Shown: positions 14,601 to 24,420, numbered from the stretch's first letter. The stretch: 44,163 nt of DNA from Aggregatibacter kilianii (GCF_003129965.1 NZ_NRCJ01000020.1:1-44163), one strand, 5' to 3'. A program made the numbers and translations. The notes: a model not told the origin generated them from the letters alone.

Positions 14601-17207
14601 ATGTCTAATTTCTTAGCACAATATCAATCTCACGTTGCCGAACGCGCCGCTTTGGGCATCGCGCCTAAGCCGTTGGATGCACAACAAACCCGAGCGCTTA
14701 TCGAATTGCTTAAAGCGCCTGTTGCCGGCACGGAAAAAGAATTACTTGCCTTATTTGAAAATCGCGTACCGCCCGGTGTTGATGAGGCGGCGAAAGCCAA
14801 AGCGGAATTTCTCACAACACTTGCCAATGGCACGGAATCCTGCCCGTTAATTTCTAAAAAACGCGCCGTCGAATTGCTTGGCACCATGAGCGGCGGCTAT
14901 AACGTTCAGCCGTTAATTGATTTACTGGACGATAATGAGCTCGCTCCGCTTGCCGTTAAAGCCCTTTCTTTCACGCTGCTGATTTTTGACAGTTTCCAAA
15001 CGATCGCCGAAAAAGCCAAACAAGGCAATGCCTTTGCGCAACAAGTGTTGGCGTCGTGGGCGGCGGCGGATTGGTTCACTTCACGCCCGAAATTAGCGGA
15101 AAAAATTACCCTCACCGTATTTAAAGTATTAGGCGAAACCAACACGGACGATCTATCTCCGGCGCAGGAAGCTTGGTGTCGTTCCGACATTCCGCTACAC
15201 GCCAATGCCATGCTGAAAATGCCCCGTGAAGGCATCGAGCCGGATCAGCCGGGTGCGGTCGGTCCGTTAAAACAACTTGCCGCATTAAAAGAAAAAGGCT
15301 TTCCGTTAGTTTATGTGGGCGATGTGGTCGGCACCGGTTCCTCCCGTAAATCCGCCACCAATTCCGTGTTGTGGCACATGGGCGAAGATATTCCGTTCAT
15401 CCCTAACAAGCGCACCGGCGGCTTTATTTTCGGCGGTAAAATCGCGCCGATTTTCTTTAACACGGCGGAAGATTCCGGCGCATTGCCGATTGAATTAGAC
15501 GTGACCGCACTAAACATGGGTGATGTGATTGATTTCTACCCTTACGCGCAAAAAATCTGTCAACATGGCACCGATGACATCATCACGACATTTGCTTATA
15601 AAACGGAAGGCTTACTGGACGAAGTGCGCGCAGGCGGTCGTATCCCGCTTATTATCGGTCGGGCGCTCACCGCCAAAGCACGCGCAGAGCTTGGTTTGCC
15701 GGAAAGCGATATTTTTGTGAAAGCGGCAACAATGCCAGATACCCATAAAGGCTTTACTCTCGCCCAGAAAATGGTCGGCAAAGCCTGTGGCATAAAAGGC
15801 GTGCGACCGGGGCAATATTGCGAACCTAAAATGAATTCCGTCGGCTCGCAAGATACCACCGGCACCATGACGCGCGATGAACTCAAAGATCTCGCCTGTT
15901 TAAAATTCTCCTCGCCGCTTGTGATGCAATCCTTCTGCCATACCGCGCCGTATCCGAAACCGAGCGATATTGAAACCCATAAAACCCTGCCGAAATTCAT
16001 TACCGAACGCGGTGGCGTTGCACTGCGTCCCGGTGACGGCGTCATCCATTCTTGGCTAAACCGAATGCTGCTGCCGTTTAGCGTCGGCACCGGCGGCGAT
16101 TCGCACACCCGCTTCCCTATCGGCATTTCATTTCCGGCAGGATCCGGCTTGGTTGCCTTTGCCGCCGCCACCGGCATCATGCCGTTGGATATGCCCGAAT
16201 CGGTGTTAGTGCGCTTCAAAGGCACAATACAAAAAGGCATTACCCTACGCGATTTGGTGCACGCCATTCCGTACTACGCCATTCAACAAGGTTTACTCAC
16301 CGTTGCCAAAGAAAACAAGAAAAACATCTTTTCCGGTCGGATTCTTGAAATTGAAGGCTTGGAAACGTTAACCCCGGAACAAGCCTTTGAATTGGCGGAT
16401 GCCACGGCGGAACGTTCAGCCGCCGCTTGCACGGTGAAACTCAACGAAAGCGCCATTGCCGAATACTTACGCTCCAACATCGTGCTGTTAAAAACGATGA
16501 TTGCCGACGGTTACAGCGACGCCAACACGCTGGAAAATCGAATAAACGATATGGAAGCCTGGCTGGCAAATCCGGAAATGTTGGAAGCGGATCCCGATGC
16601 GGAATACGCCGCCGTCATCGAGATTAACCTTGACGACATCAAAGAACCGATTCTTTGCGTGCCGAACGACCCTGACGATGCACGCTTACTTTCCGACGTA
16701 CAAGGCAACAAAATTGATGAAGTGTTTATCGGCTCCTGCATGACGAATATCGGTCACTTCCGCGCGGCAGGCAAATTACTGAGTAAATTGAACGGCGAAC
16801 TCCACACCCGTTTATGGTTGGCGCCGCCGACAAAAATGGACGCGGAAAAATTATGTGAGGAAGGCTACTACAACATTTACGGACGTGCCGGCGCGCGCAC
16901 CGAAATGCCGGGCTGTTCGCTCTGTATGGGAAATCAAGCTCGGGTGCATGCCAATTCCGCCGTTGTTTCCACCTCAACGCGCAACTTCCCGAACCGTTTA
17001 GGGCAAGGCGCGCAGGTGTATCTTGCCTCCGCCGAACTGGCCTCCATTGCGTCCATTCTCGGCCGATTGCCGACGGTCGAAGAATATTTCGATGCCGTTG
17101 CGGATTTGGATAAACAAAAAGACGAAGTGTATAACTACCTCAACTTCGATCGCCTGCCAAGTTATGCGGAAAAAGCGGGACAGGTGATTTTTCAGACGAG
17201 AGTATAA
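14601..17207 (+). CDS. acnB: Aconitate hydratase B / 2-methylisocitrate dehydratase
   Basis: AcnB interconverts citrate, cis-aconitate and isocitrate with a labile 4Fe-4S cluster, and can dehydrate 2-methylisocitrate. The 868-residue protein matches E. coli AcnB along its whole length. It has an N-terminal HEAT-like domain (about 1-160), the swivelling domain with [20 protein letters not shown], and the catalytic core with [11 protein letters not shown] and [20 protein letters not shown]. Cluster cysteines are at 713 (GSCMTN), 772 and 775 (GCSLCMGN). The start at 14601 ([17 protein letters not shown]) fits the family; the upstream ATG at 14562 is in frame but unsupported. Aconitase is absent from some relatives such as H. 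influenzae. Here it is adjacent to gntR and near prpF and a transporter rather than TCA genes. Confidence 0.97.
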   Translation: MSNFLAQYQSHVAERAALGIAPKPLDAQQTRALIELLKAPVAGTEKELLALFENRVPPGVDEAAKAKAEFLTTLANGTESCPLISKKRAVELLGTMSGGYNVQPLIDLLDDNELAPLAVKALSFTLLIFDSFQTIAEKAKQGNAFAQQVLASWAAADWFTSRPKLAEKITLTVFKVLGETNTDDLSPAQEAWCRSDIPLHANAMLKMPREGIEPDQPGAVGPLKQLAALKEKGFPLVYVGDVVGTGSSRKSATNSVLWHMGEDIPFIPNKRTGGFIFGGKIAPIFFNTAEDSGALPIELDVTALNMGDVIDFYPYAQKICQHGTDDIITTFAYKTEGLLDEVRAGGRIPLIIGRALTAKARAELGLPESDIFVKAATMPDTHKGFTLAQKMVGKACGIKGVRPGQYCEPKMNSVGSQDTTGTMTRDELKDLACLKFSSPLVMQSFCHTAPYPKPSDIETHKTLPKFITERGGVALRPGDGVIHSWLNRMLLPFSVGTGGDSHTRFPIGISFPAGSGLVAFAAATGIMPLDMPESVLVRFKGTIQKGITLRDLVHAIPYYAIQQGLLTVAKENKKNIFSGRILEIEGLETLTPEQAFELADATAERSAAACTVKLNESAIAEYLRSNIVLLKTMIADGYSDANTLENRINDMEAWLANPEMLEADPDAEYAAVIEINLDDIKEPILCVPNDPDDARLLSDVQGNKIDEVFIGSCMTNIGHFRAAGKLLSKLNGELHTRLWLAPPTKMDAEKLCEEGYYNIYGRAGARTEMPGCSLCMGNQARVHANSAVVSTSTRNFPNRLGQGAQVYLASAELASIASILGRLPTVEEYFDAVADLDKQKDEVYNYLNFDRLPSYAEKAGQVIFQTRV

Positions 17208-17230
17208 GCCGCTTAACAGCATATCTTAAT

Positions 17231-17301
17231 AAAAAAGTGCGGTCGTTTTACAACATGTTTTTCAGCTCCGAAAAACAAACTAAAAACCGACCGCACTTTT
17301 T
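17231..17301. terminator. Bidirectional uptake-signal terminator, acnB/thiI
   Basis: AAAAAGTGCGGTCG (17232-17245) pairs with CGACCGCACTTTTT (17288-17301), extended by T/A runs and with an inner GTTTTTC/GAAAAAC stem. It lies between the convergent genes acnB and thiI. Confidence 0.88.
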
Positions 17302-17319
17302 GTGGAATGCGCTAGAAAA

Positions 17320-18768
17320 TTATTTCTTGAACACCCTCACGTTATAAAACCCGCTTTCTTTCAAATATAACGCCTGCAATTTGCTCATCACGCCGCGTTC
17401 GCAATACAACACATAATTTTTGCTTTGATCCAGTTCGGCGAATTGATTGGAGAGCTTATAAAACGGCAGCAGAATGATCGCCTGATTTTCAATATGTAAC
17501 GGTTTTTCATCAATTTCTTCCGGGCTACGGATGTCGATAATCACGTCATTGGCGTCCAATACGGACACCGTATCCACGGCAATCACCTCTTTTTCCGCTT
17601 GTTCGGCGATTTGGCGAATGTCCAAATATTGCGCGTTTTCCACCGCACTTTCCAACACGGCAAAATTGAAATTGCTTTCTTCCTGTTCAATTTTCGCTTT
17701 AACCGCTTTCACCGTCGGATTTTTGGAAATGACGCCGCAAAATTCCGGCATGGATTTGGCAATGTCATCGGTGCCGATGTGTTTTGCCATGGCGATAATT
17801 TGCTCTTTATCGTGAGTGATTAACGGGCGCAACACCAACACCTCGGCGGCTTCATCAATTAAACGCAAATTGGTTAAGGTTTGGCTGGAAACCTGCCCTA
17901 ACGCCTCGCCGGTGACAATCGCCTGAATGTCGAAACGTTGGGCAATTTTCGACGCGGCGCGCACCATCATGCGTTTAAGCACCACGCCCATTTGCCCGTT
18001 ATCCACGTTTTCCAGAATCTCGCCCACCACACCTTCAAAATTGATCGCCACGAAACGCACTTTGTGGGAACTGCCGTAACGCTGCCAAATGTGATACGCC
18101 ATTTGTTTTACGCCGATTTCGTGCGCCGCGCCGCCTAAATTAAAGAAACAATAATGCACGCGCGAACCGCGACGCAACAGCATATAACTGGACACGCCGG
18201 AATCAAACCCGCCGGAAATCAGCGACAGCACGTCTTCCTGTGTGCCGATTGGATACCCGCCGATACCTTCGTAACGGGCGCGCACCAGCATCATTTTGTC
18301 GTCTTCAATTTCAATACGCACCGTCACATCGGGATTTTTCAGCTGCACTTTGGCGCTGGCGATATGCTGATTCAACCCGCCGCCGATGTAACGTTCCGCC
18401 TCCAACGAGTTAAATTCGTGCTTACCTTTGCGTTTCACCCGCACGCAAAAGGTTTTGTTTTCCAGTTGCGGCGCCATATCGGACAGGGTTTGTTCGAAAA
18501 TATCATGCAGGCTGGTAAACGGTTTTTCTTCCACTTGCAGAAAATGATGAATCCCCGGAATGCGTTGCAGTTGCTCGATGAGCATCGGCAAATTCGCTTC
18601 GATTTTCGACCGCACTTCAATGTAATCCCAGTGCTTCACCACCGCGATGGTGTCATCGTGTTTTGCCAGTACATTACGAATATTGCCAGTCAGTATTTTT
18701 ACGAACCGTTTCCGCACGGATTCGCTTTTAATCATGATTTCAGGAAAGAGTTTGACGATAAATTTCAT
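17320..18768 (-). CDS. thiI: tRNA 4-thiouridine synthase / thiamine sulfurtransferase
   Basis: ThiI makes 4-thiouridine at position 8 of tRNAs and passes sulfur to ThiS for the thiazole of thiamine. The 482-residue length equals that of E. coli ThiI. Order of domains: NFLD plus THUMP (about 1-165, with [11 protein letters not shown]), PP-loop ATPase with [12 protein letters not shown], then a C-terminal rhodanese domain whose persulfide Cys456 sits in YCERGVMS. The start at 18768 ([10 protein letters not shown]) was preferred over the ATG two codons upstream because it gives the family length. Two uptake signals lie inside the gene. A terminator shared with acnB follows. Confidence 0.97.
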   Translation of the reverse strand: MKFIVKLFPEIMIKSESVRKRFVKILTGNIRNVLAKHDDTIAVVKHWDYIEVRSKIEANLPMLIEQLQRIPGIHHFLQVEEKPFTSLHDIFEQTLSDMAPQLENKTFCVRVKRKGKHEFNSLEAERYIGGGLNQHIASAKVQLKNPDVTVRIEIEDDKMMLVRARYEGIGGYPIGTQEDVLSLISGGFDSGVSSYMLLRRGSRVHYCFFNLGGAAHEIGVKQMAYHIWQRYGSSHKVRFVAINFEGVVGEILENVDNGQMGVVLKRMMVRAASKIAQRFDIQAIVTGEALGQVSSQTLTNLRLIDEAAEVLVLRPLITHDKEQIIAMAKHIGTDDIAKSMPEFCGVISKNPTVKAVKAKIEQEESNFNFAVLESAVENAQYLDIRQIAEQAEKEVIAVDTVSVLDANDVIIDIRSPEEIDEKPLHIENQAIILLPFYKLSNQFAELDQSKNYVLYCERGVMSKLQALYLKESGFYNVRVFKK

Positions 18769-18964
18769 GTTCATTCACTTTTATCTAATAGAAAAATGGG
18801 GCGTATTTTAGCAGATAGCGCGGAAATTGCTATTCCGTGAATTGGGTTTTAAATTCACCCAATATAAACATTTACATAATGATTATTTATAACGTGACCC
18901 TCATCACAAAAATAGAAATAGGCTCATGATTTCTAAGGGAATCAAGAAAAAGAGTGAGTTTCGC

Positions 18965-19005
18965 TTGATTGAAATCAAGGTATTTTTCTTGGGACAACTT
19001 AGAAT
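18965..19005 (+). promoter_or_regulatory. FNR-dependent class II promoter of torYZ
   Basis: TTGATTGAAATCAA (18965-18978) is a perfect match to the FNR consensus TTGAT-N4-ATCAA. A -10-like TAGAAT lies at 19000-19005. A start near 19012 puts the site centre at about -41, the classic activating position. No good -35 box is present, as expected for an activator-dependent promoter. The rest of the 18769-19071 gap holds only weak AT-rich dyads. Confidence 0.8.
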
Positions 19006-19071
19006 CCATGCTAACTCATTGTAGTTATAAATTCTTTTTAGTTATTTAAACGATGAAATGTCGGAGTGATT

Positions 19072-20175
19072 ATGTCAAAAACAACAAAAATTGTGACCGC
19101 ACTTTGCCTGATGGGGATCGGCGCGGGTGCGTTATGGGGGACACAATTTGTCATGCACGAAACCAGCTCGCCTGAATTTTGCGTGAGTTGCCATTCTATG
19201 GAACATCCGCAAAAAGAATGGGAAGGCTCCAGCCATTTTGCCAATGCCAAAGGCATTCGGGCGGAATGTGCGGATTGCCATGTGCCGCAGGAAGGCTGGC
19301 ATTATGTGAAAGCCAAATTCATTGCGTTGAAAGACGTTTGGTATGAAATGCAAGGCAAATTGGACAGCAAAGAAAAATACGAAGCACACCGTGCGGAAAT
19401 GGCGCAACGGGTGTGGGACGACATGAAAGCCACGGATTCGGAAACCTGTCGTAGCTGCCATAGTTTCGACGCTATGGAATTGTCCCGACAATCCAAGTTG
19501 GCAAAACAAACCCACATAGACGCCAAAGCCAACGGACAAACCTGTATCGATTGCCACAAAGGCATCGTGCATTTTCTGCCTGAAGTACATGCGGATCAAT
19601 CGGCGACAGCCTCCGGTGCACCGAAAGGCGGTCAAATTACCGAAAACACCGCTTTATACGCCACTGAAATGGTGAAAGCGCAAGGCGCGAAAGGCGGCGA
19701 GGTGCGTCTCATGCCGTTTGCCGAAGTGACGCAATGGCAGGCACAAGGGGATCAAATTCACGGCACGTTGCACGGCTGGCAACAAACCGGTGCGGAATCT
19801 GTGGTGTATTTGGATTTAGGCAAACGTATTACCGTGGCGTTGGTGGACGAAGACGCGCGCAATAATGCACAAGTGCTGCAAACCAAACATGATGAGGTGA
19901 CCGATTCCGAATGGAAAGAAGTGAATTTTGCCGTCAATGTGGCGAAAGAAAAAATGTCTTCCGATTTGACCGCACTTAATCAATACGGTAACAATTTGAA
20001 TCAAACCCATTGTAGCGGTTGTCACGCAGCAATCGGCGCGGATCATTACACCGCAAACCAATGGATCGGCGTGGTGAATTCCATGAAAGATCGCACTTCC
20101 ATGAATAAAGATGAAGTGCGCGCTCTAACAATTTATTTACAACGTAGCGCCAAAGATATGAATTTAAAACAATAG
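19072..20175 (+). CDS. torY: Pentaheme c-type cytochrome, TorC/TorY family (MtsM-like)
   Basis: The protein passes electrons from the quinol pool to a periplasmic molybdoenzyme. The 367-residue product has one N-terminal membrane anchor (residues about 7-27) with the rest in the periplasm. It carries five CxxCH heme sites: CVSCH (37-41), CADCH, CRSCH, CIDCH, and a distant C-terminal CSGCH. This is the NapC/NirT four-heme domain plus the extra TorC-type heme domain. The ATG at 19072 follows GGAG; an upstream GTG at 19066 overlaps that site and is unlikely. Uptake signals occur in the anchor codons (encoding T-A-L) and near 19968. torZ follows after 66 bp. The homologous pair in H. influenzae has been called TorYZ or MtsMZ. 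Confidence 0.95.
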   Translation: MSKTTKIVTALCLMGIGAGALWGTQFVMHETSSPEFCVSCHSMEHPQKEWEGSSHFANAKGIRAECADCHVPQEGWHYVKAKFIALKDVWYEMQGKLDSKEKYEAHRAEMAQRVWDDMKATDSETCRSCHSFDAMELSRQSKLAKQTHIDAKANGQTCIDCHKGIVHFLPEVHADQSATASGAPKGGQITENTALYATEMVKAQGAKGGEVRLMPFAEVTQWQAQGDQIHGTLHGWQQTGAESVVYLDLGKRITVALVDEDARNNAQVLQTKHDEVTDSEWKEVNFAVNVAKEKMSSDLTALNQYGNNLNQTHCSGCHAAIGADHYTANQWIGVVNSMKDRTSMNKDEVRALTIYLQRSAKDMNLKQ

Positions 20176-20241
20176 GGATAGTCATCGAAAAATCCCACAT
20201 CTTGGTAATGTTAAGTTTAATGACGACAAAACGAGGCTTAA

Positions 20242-22719
20242 ATGAAAAACAACGTTAATCAAACCCGCCGTGACTTTTTGAAAAAAACCTCTCTCGGCGT
20301 AGCAGGTGCATCTCTTTCCGGCGGCGTAGTCGGTTCTGTGATTTCGCCGAACGCCGCAGCTACGGAAAAAAGTATGCAAACCGTAGTGACCGCCGCCCAC
20401 TGGGGACCGCTTGGTGTCGTTGTGCAAGACGGCAAAGCGGTGAAATCCGGCCCGGCGATTGAACCTGCCGTACCGAACGAATTACAAACCGTGGTGGCAG
20501 ATCAACTTTACAGCGAAACCCGCGTGAAATACCCGATGGTGCGCAAAGGCTTTTTAGCCAATCCGGGCAAAAGCGATACCACCATGCGCGGTCGCGACGA
20601 ATGGGTGCGCGTGTCTTGGGATGAGGCGTTGGATCTCGTTCACAATCAATTGAAAAAAGTACGTGATGAACATGGTCCGACAGGCATTTTCGCCGGTTCT
20701 TACGGCTGGTTTAGCTGCGGTTCTCTGCACGCCTCCCGTACGCTGTTGCAACGTTATATGAATGCCACCGGCGGTTTTGTGGGTCACAAAGGCGACTACT
20801 CCACCGGCGCGGCGCAAGTGATTATGCCTCACGTGCTCGGCACCATTGAAGTGTATGAGCAACAAACCAGCTGGGAATCCGTGTTGGAAAACAGCGATAT
20901 TATCGTCCTTTGGTCGGCAAATCCGCTCACTACTATGCGCATTGCGTGGATGTCCACCGACCAAAAAGGCATTGAATATTTCAAAAAATTCCAAGCCACC
21001 GGCAAACGCATTATTTGTATCGACCCGCAAAAAAGCGAAACCTGCCAAATGCTGAATGCGGAATGGTTGCCGATCAACACTGCCACAGACGTGCCGTTAA
21101 TGCTAGGGATTGCGCACACTTTGGTGCAAGAAGGCAAGCACGATAAAGACTTCCTGAAAAAATACACCGCAGGTTATAGCAAGTTTGAAGATTACTTATT
21201 AGGCAAAACCGACGGCGTGCCAAAAACCGCCGAATGGGCGAGCAAAATTTGTGGCATTCCGGCAGACAAAATCAAACAATTGGCGAACGACTTCTCTAGC
21301 AAACGCACTATGCTCATGGGCGGCTGGGGGATGCAACGTCAACGCCACGGCGAACAAACCCATTGGATGCTCGTCACTCTTGCTTCCATGCTCGGACAAA
21401 TCGGCTTGCCGGGCGGCGGTTTCGGTTTGAGCTACCATTATTCCAACGGCGGCGTACCGAGTGCAACCGGTGGCATTATCGGTTCTATCACTGCCAGCCC
21501 GTCAGCGGAAGCCGGTGCCAAAACTTGGTTGGACGACACCTCCAAATCCGCGTTCCCGTTGGCGCGTATCGCCGATGTATTGCTCAACCCGGGCAAAAAA
21601 ATCCAGTATAACGGCACAGAAATCACCTATCCGAACATCAAAGCCGTGTATTGGGCGGGTGGCAATCCGTTCGTTCATCACCAAGACACCAACACCTTGG
21701 TAAAAGCCTTCCAACAACCGGATGTAGTGATCGTCAACGAAGTGAACTGGACACCAACCGCACGTATGGCGGATATTGTGTTACCTGCCACCACCAGTTA
21801 CGAACGTAACGACCTCACCATGGCGGGCGACTATTCCATGATGAGCATTTACCCGATGAAACAAGTGGTGCCGCCGCAATTTGAAGCGAAAAACGACTAC
21901 GACATTTTCGTCGAATTGGCAAAACGCGCCGGCGTGGAAGAACAATACACGGAAGGCAAAACGGAAATGGAATGGCTAGAAGAATTCTATAACGCCGCCT
22001 TCACCGCCGCGCGTAACAATCGCGTTGCCATGCCGCGTTTTGATAAATTCTGGGCAGAAAACAAACCGTTGAATTTTGAAGCCGGTGACGCGGCGAAAAA
22101 ATGGGTACGTTACGGCGAATTCCGTGAAGATCCGTTACTCAATCCGCTCGGCACGCCGTCAGGCAAAATCGAGATTTATTCCGATGTGGTCGCCAAAATG
22201 AACTACGACGATTGCAAAGGCCATGCCAGCTGGATGGAACCGGAAGAATTTGCCGGCAACGTGACGGAAGAATACCCGCTCGCCTTGGTGACACCGCATC
22301 CGTATTACCGCTTGCATAGCCAATTGGCGCATACTTCCCTACGCCCAAAATACGCGGTGAACGATCGTGAACCGGTGATGATTCACCCGGAAGATGCTGC
22401 AGCGCGTGGCATTAAAGACGGCGACATCGTGCGCATTCACAGCAAACGCGGACAAGTGCTTGCCGGTGCTGTGGTAACGGAAAACATCATCAAAGGCACG
22501 GTAGCGCTTCACGAAGGCGCATGGTATGACCCGATGGATCTCGGCGAAAGCGAAAAACCGTTATGTAAAAACGGCTGCCCGAACGTGCTCACCCGCGACG
22601 AAGGCACCTCCAAACTGGCACAAGGCAACTCGCCGAACACCTGTATCGTGCAAGTGGAAAAATTCACCGGCACAGCGCCTGAAGTGACGGTATTCAAACA
22701 ACCGAAACACGCAGCATAA
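20242..22719 (+). CDS. torZ: Periplasmic molybdopterin S-/N-oxide reductase (TorZ/MtsZ)
   Basis: A DMSO-reductase-family enzyme with bis-molybdopterin guanine dinucleotide cofactor. The 825-residue protein begins with a Tat signal (TRRDFLKKTSLGVAGASL) and probable cleavage after NAAA, so it folds in the cytoplasm and is exported. The Mo-coordinating Ser is expected in GSYGWFSCGSLHAS. Cofactor-binding blocks include YSTGAAQVIMPHVLG, WSANPLTTMRIAW and YWAGGNPFVHHQDTN. No 4Fe-4S cysteine motif is seen at the N-terminus, as in TorA/BisC/DorA relatives. It is the partner of the pentaheme cytochrome upstream, likely anaerobically induced by FNR. The H. influenzae orthologue reduces methionine sulfoxide and biotin sulfoxide; the substrate here is inferred from that. 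Confidence 0.95.
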   Translation: MKNNVNQTRRDFLKKTSLGVAGASLSGGVVGSVISPNAAATEKSMQTVVTAAHWGPLGVVVQDGKAVKSGPAIEPAVPNELQTVVADQLYSETRVKYPMVRKGFLANPGKSDTTMRGRDEWVRVSWDEALDLVHNQLKKVRDEHGPTGIFAGSYGWFSCGSLHASRTLLQRYMNATGGFVGHKGDYSTGAAQVIMPHVLGTIEVYEQQTSWESVLENSDIIVLWSANPLTTMRIAWMSTDQKGIEYFKKFQATGKRIICIDPQKSETCQMLNAEWLPINTATDVPLMLGIAHTLVQEGKHDKDFLKKYTAGYSKFEDYLLGKTDGVPKTAEWASKICGIPADKIKQLANDFSSKRTMLMGGWGMQRQRHGEQTHWMLVTLASMLGQIGLPGGGFGLSYHYSNGGVPSATGGIIGSITASPSAEAGAKTWLDDTSKSAFPLARIADVLLNPGKKIQYNGTEITYPNIKAVYWAGGNPFVHHQDTNTLVKAFQQPDVVIVNEVNWTPTARMADIVLPATTSYERNDLTMAGDYSMMSIYPMKQVVPPQFEAKNDYDIFVELAKRAGVEEQYTEGKTEMEWLEEFYNAAFTAARNNRVAMPRFDKFWAENKPLNFEAGDAAKKWVRYGEFREDPLLNPLGTPSGKIEIYSDVVAKMNYDDCKGHASWMEPEEFAGNVTEEYPLALVTPHPYYRLHSQLAHTSLRPKYAVNDREPVMIHPEDAAARGIKDGDIVRIHSKRGQVLAGAVVTENIIKGTVALHEGAWYDPMDLGESEKPLCKNGCPNVLTRDEGTSKLAQGNSPNTCIVQVEKFTGTAPEVTVFKQPKHAA

Positions 22720-22752
22720 AAACGCCGTAAAAAATAACCGCACTTTTCATTC

Positions 22753-22823
22753 GTAGGGGCGGGTCCTGTGCCCGCCCGAATTTCAACGGGGCATTCACGG
22801 GCGGGCACAGGGTCCGCTCCTAC
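22753..22823. repeat. REP-like palindromic intergenic repeat (GTAGGGGCGGG type)
   Basis: A 26-bp arm starting GTAGGGGCGGGTCCTGTGCC at 22753 is mirrored by an arm ending GGGTCCGCTCCTAC at 22823, with three mismatches. It is much more GC-rich than its surroundings and lies between convergent torZ and the DfsB-family gene. It can form a long hairpin and may terminate both genes. Confidence 0.75.
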
Positions 22824-22849
22824 AAAATTCTGTTTGTTTTTAGCGTGTT

Positions 22850-23362
22850 TCATAACCCCGCCACCTTCTTCCATTTCCGGATCTTACTGCGAAAATTGGT
22901 AAATGGCGCCACCGTATTTATATGAATCCATTTCCATAACGCCCATTTGGCAGATGTAGTTGCCCAACGACGTTGTTCAGGTTGAAATAATTCGGTTTCA
23001 CTTAAGGTGTCGATCCAAGTGTATAATTTCGCCACGGACTGTTTCAATAAACGCTGTTGTTCCGCTAAAGAATATTTACTGTAAACATGATAAAAATGTT
23101 GATACAGCTCGCCGAGATGATTCCATTTATATCCCTCCGCCGGCGTATGTACGGTTTTTCCTACCTGTTCATCACGTTCCCAACCGAGCAACGAATTCAC
23201 CCAACCCAATTGATAAGACAAATGTTCGGAAGGTGTTTTATCCTCAGCGATCAAACGCTGATCTTTCATTGATTCGTCAATATCTTCAAATTCAAGCAAA
23301 TATTTTTGTAACGATGTTTGAATAGCTTCAATCAATTCACTTTTGTCTTGATAACTTCGCAT
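22850..23362 (-). CDS. ClbS/DfsB family four-helix bundle protein
   Basis: The 170-residue protein fits the ClbS/DfsB (DUF1706) family: MRSYQDKSELIEAIQTSLQK at the N-terminus, LSYQLGWVNSLLGWE in the centre, WNHLGELYQHFYHVY, then the C-terminal KWIHINTVAPFTNFRSKIRKWKK. ClbS protects colibactin producers by hydrolysing the toxin's cyclopropane. Most relatives have no known substrate and have the DinB-like bundle. The start at 23362 follows AGGAGA; the longer frame to 23398 is unsupported. It is flanked on both sides by palindromic repeats, a sign of accessory DNA. Function unknown here. Confidence 0.8.
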   Translation of the reverse strand: MRSYQDKSELIEAIQTSLQKYLLEFEDIDESMKDQRLIAEDKTPSEHLSYQLGWVNSLLGWERDEQVGKTVHTPAEGYKWNHLGELYQHFYHVYSKYSLAEQQRLLKQSVAKLYTWIDTLSETELFQPEQRRWATTSAKWALWKWIHINTVAPFTNFRSKIRKWKKVAGL

Positions 23363-23411
23363 AATGTCTCCTTGAAAAACGCCGTAAAAAACGACCACAC
23401 TTTATCTATAC

Positions 23412-23442
23412 GTAGGGTGGTGGGTTAGCAAACCCACCCTAC
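23412..23442. repeat. Short palindromic repeat (GTAGGGTGG...CCACCCTAC)
   Basis: GTAGGGTGG(TGG)GTT at 23412-23426 is mirrored by AACCCACCCTAC at 23431-23442. The left arm has three extra bases (TGG). It directly abuts an uptake signal (23443-23451). It has the same style as the 22753 repeat and the pair at 34595-34677 (all carry GTAGGG). Confidence 0.7.
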
Positions 23443-23469
23443 AAGTGCGGTTTGTTTTCAAAACGTTTT

Positions 23470-24264
23470 TTAGCGCTCGTCCCCTTCCTTGCTCAACTCC
23501 CCGCTCAACGCCTCAATTTCCTGCTTCAACGCATACGGCATATGTCGTGGTCCGCGGACGGCGGTGACGCCGAATTGTGCTATTTTTGCGCGGGGGATCA
23601 GGGTTTTGTCGTATTCTTTCAGACAACGAATTTTCATGACTCGTTTCACCTGTAAATCGTCCGTGCGTTTTTTGCGGTACGGAATATTCACTTCCAGCAC
23701 CAGGCATTTGTAGCGAATGGCGCCGGTGGGTTCGGTGACGTACATATACACGATGTCGTCCACGGCGATATTATTGCTCTGTTTCCAATAAATTTCGCCG
23801 CCTTCGCGCAAGTCTTTTTCCACGTCGTAATATTTCGGATTGGCGGGTACGATCCATTCCGTATAACGGGCGATACCCAGTTTCTTTTTTGTCGGTCGGG
23901 TGGCGGTGAGATCGAAGCTGGCATTGAGCAAAAACAACATCGTTTCTTTATCCACAGAACCATCCAGCAAAATAGTCAGCCAGTGATTTTTATTCATGTG
24001 ATACGTCGGCAGAAAACCCTTCTGCGGCAAAAACAAGCTGAGCATTTCAGGGGAACATTTCACGTTCATCACAGGGATTTTCCCCGCGCCGGTCAGCCCT
24101 AATGACGCTTTTTCCACATTCATGAGAATGGCATACCATTTGCGATTATCCTGATGGCGCAACACGGCATAATCGGGGTAGGTTTTCCAAAGGTGTTCGG
24201 GCTGCGTGCCGTATTGTTTCAAGACATAATCAAATACCTGTTTAGCTAAATCTTGTTTTGCCAT
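23470..24264 (-). CDS. MmcQ/YjbR-like protein fused to a PUA/EVE-like domain
   Basis: The 264-residue protein has two parts. Residues 1-120 resemble the YjbR/MmcQ (CyaY-like fold) family: VFDYVLKQYGTQPEHLWKTY, then MNVKCSPEM and a MNKNHWLTILLDG block with the typical N-K-x-H-W. Residues about 128-255 resemble a PUA/EVE-like fold: WIVPANPKYYDVEKDL, then IYWKQSNNIAVDDIVYMYVT and IRYKCLVLEVNIPY. EVE domains read modified bases in DNA or RNA. The combination suggests a nucleic-acid-related accessory function, but the second assignment is by pattern only. It is upstream of the DfsB-family gene on the same strand, with a repeat between them. The ATG at 24264 is preceded by AAAAGGGAA. Confidence 0.65.
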   Translation of the reverse strand: MAKQDLAKQVFDYVLKQYGTQPEHLWKTYPDYAVLRHQDNRKWYAILMNVEKASLGLTGAGKIPVMNVKCSPEMLSLFLPQKGFLPTYHMNKNHWLTILLDGSVDKETMLFLLNASFDLTATRPTKKKLGIARYTEWIVPANPKYYDVEKDLREGGEIYWKQSNNIAVDDIVYMYVTEPTGAIRYKCLVLEVNIPYRKKRTDDLQVKRVMKIRCLKEYDKTLIPRAKIAQFGVTAVRGPRHMPYALKQEIEALSGELSKEGDER

Positions 24265-24420
24265 GTTGTTTCCCTTTTCGTTGTGAGCAAAGTATTTTAC
24301 GCCCGTTTTATAAGAAAGGTATGAATAACCCTAATTTTATTAAGCCTTATCTTAACATTCTTTCAATACAGGCATATTATGGCTCAAAGGAATAGAAATT
24401 GAATAACGGATTATTCGCCA

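Noticed and set aside
15596..16267. Minus-strand open frame of 223 codons inside acnB
   Set aside because: Long only because acnB has few antisense stops in that frame; serine/proline-rich composition typical of a shadow.
18154..18840. Plus-strand open frame of 228 codons opposite thiI
   Set aside because: His/Phe-rich antisense translation of a certain gene, with no ribosome site.
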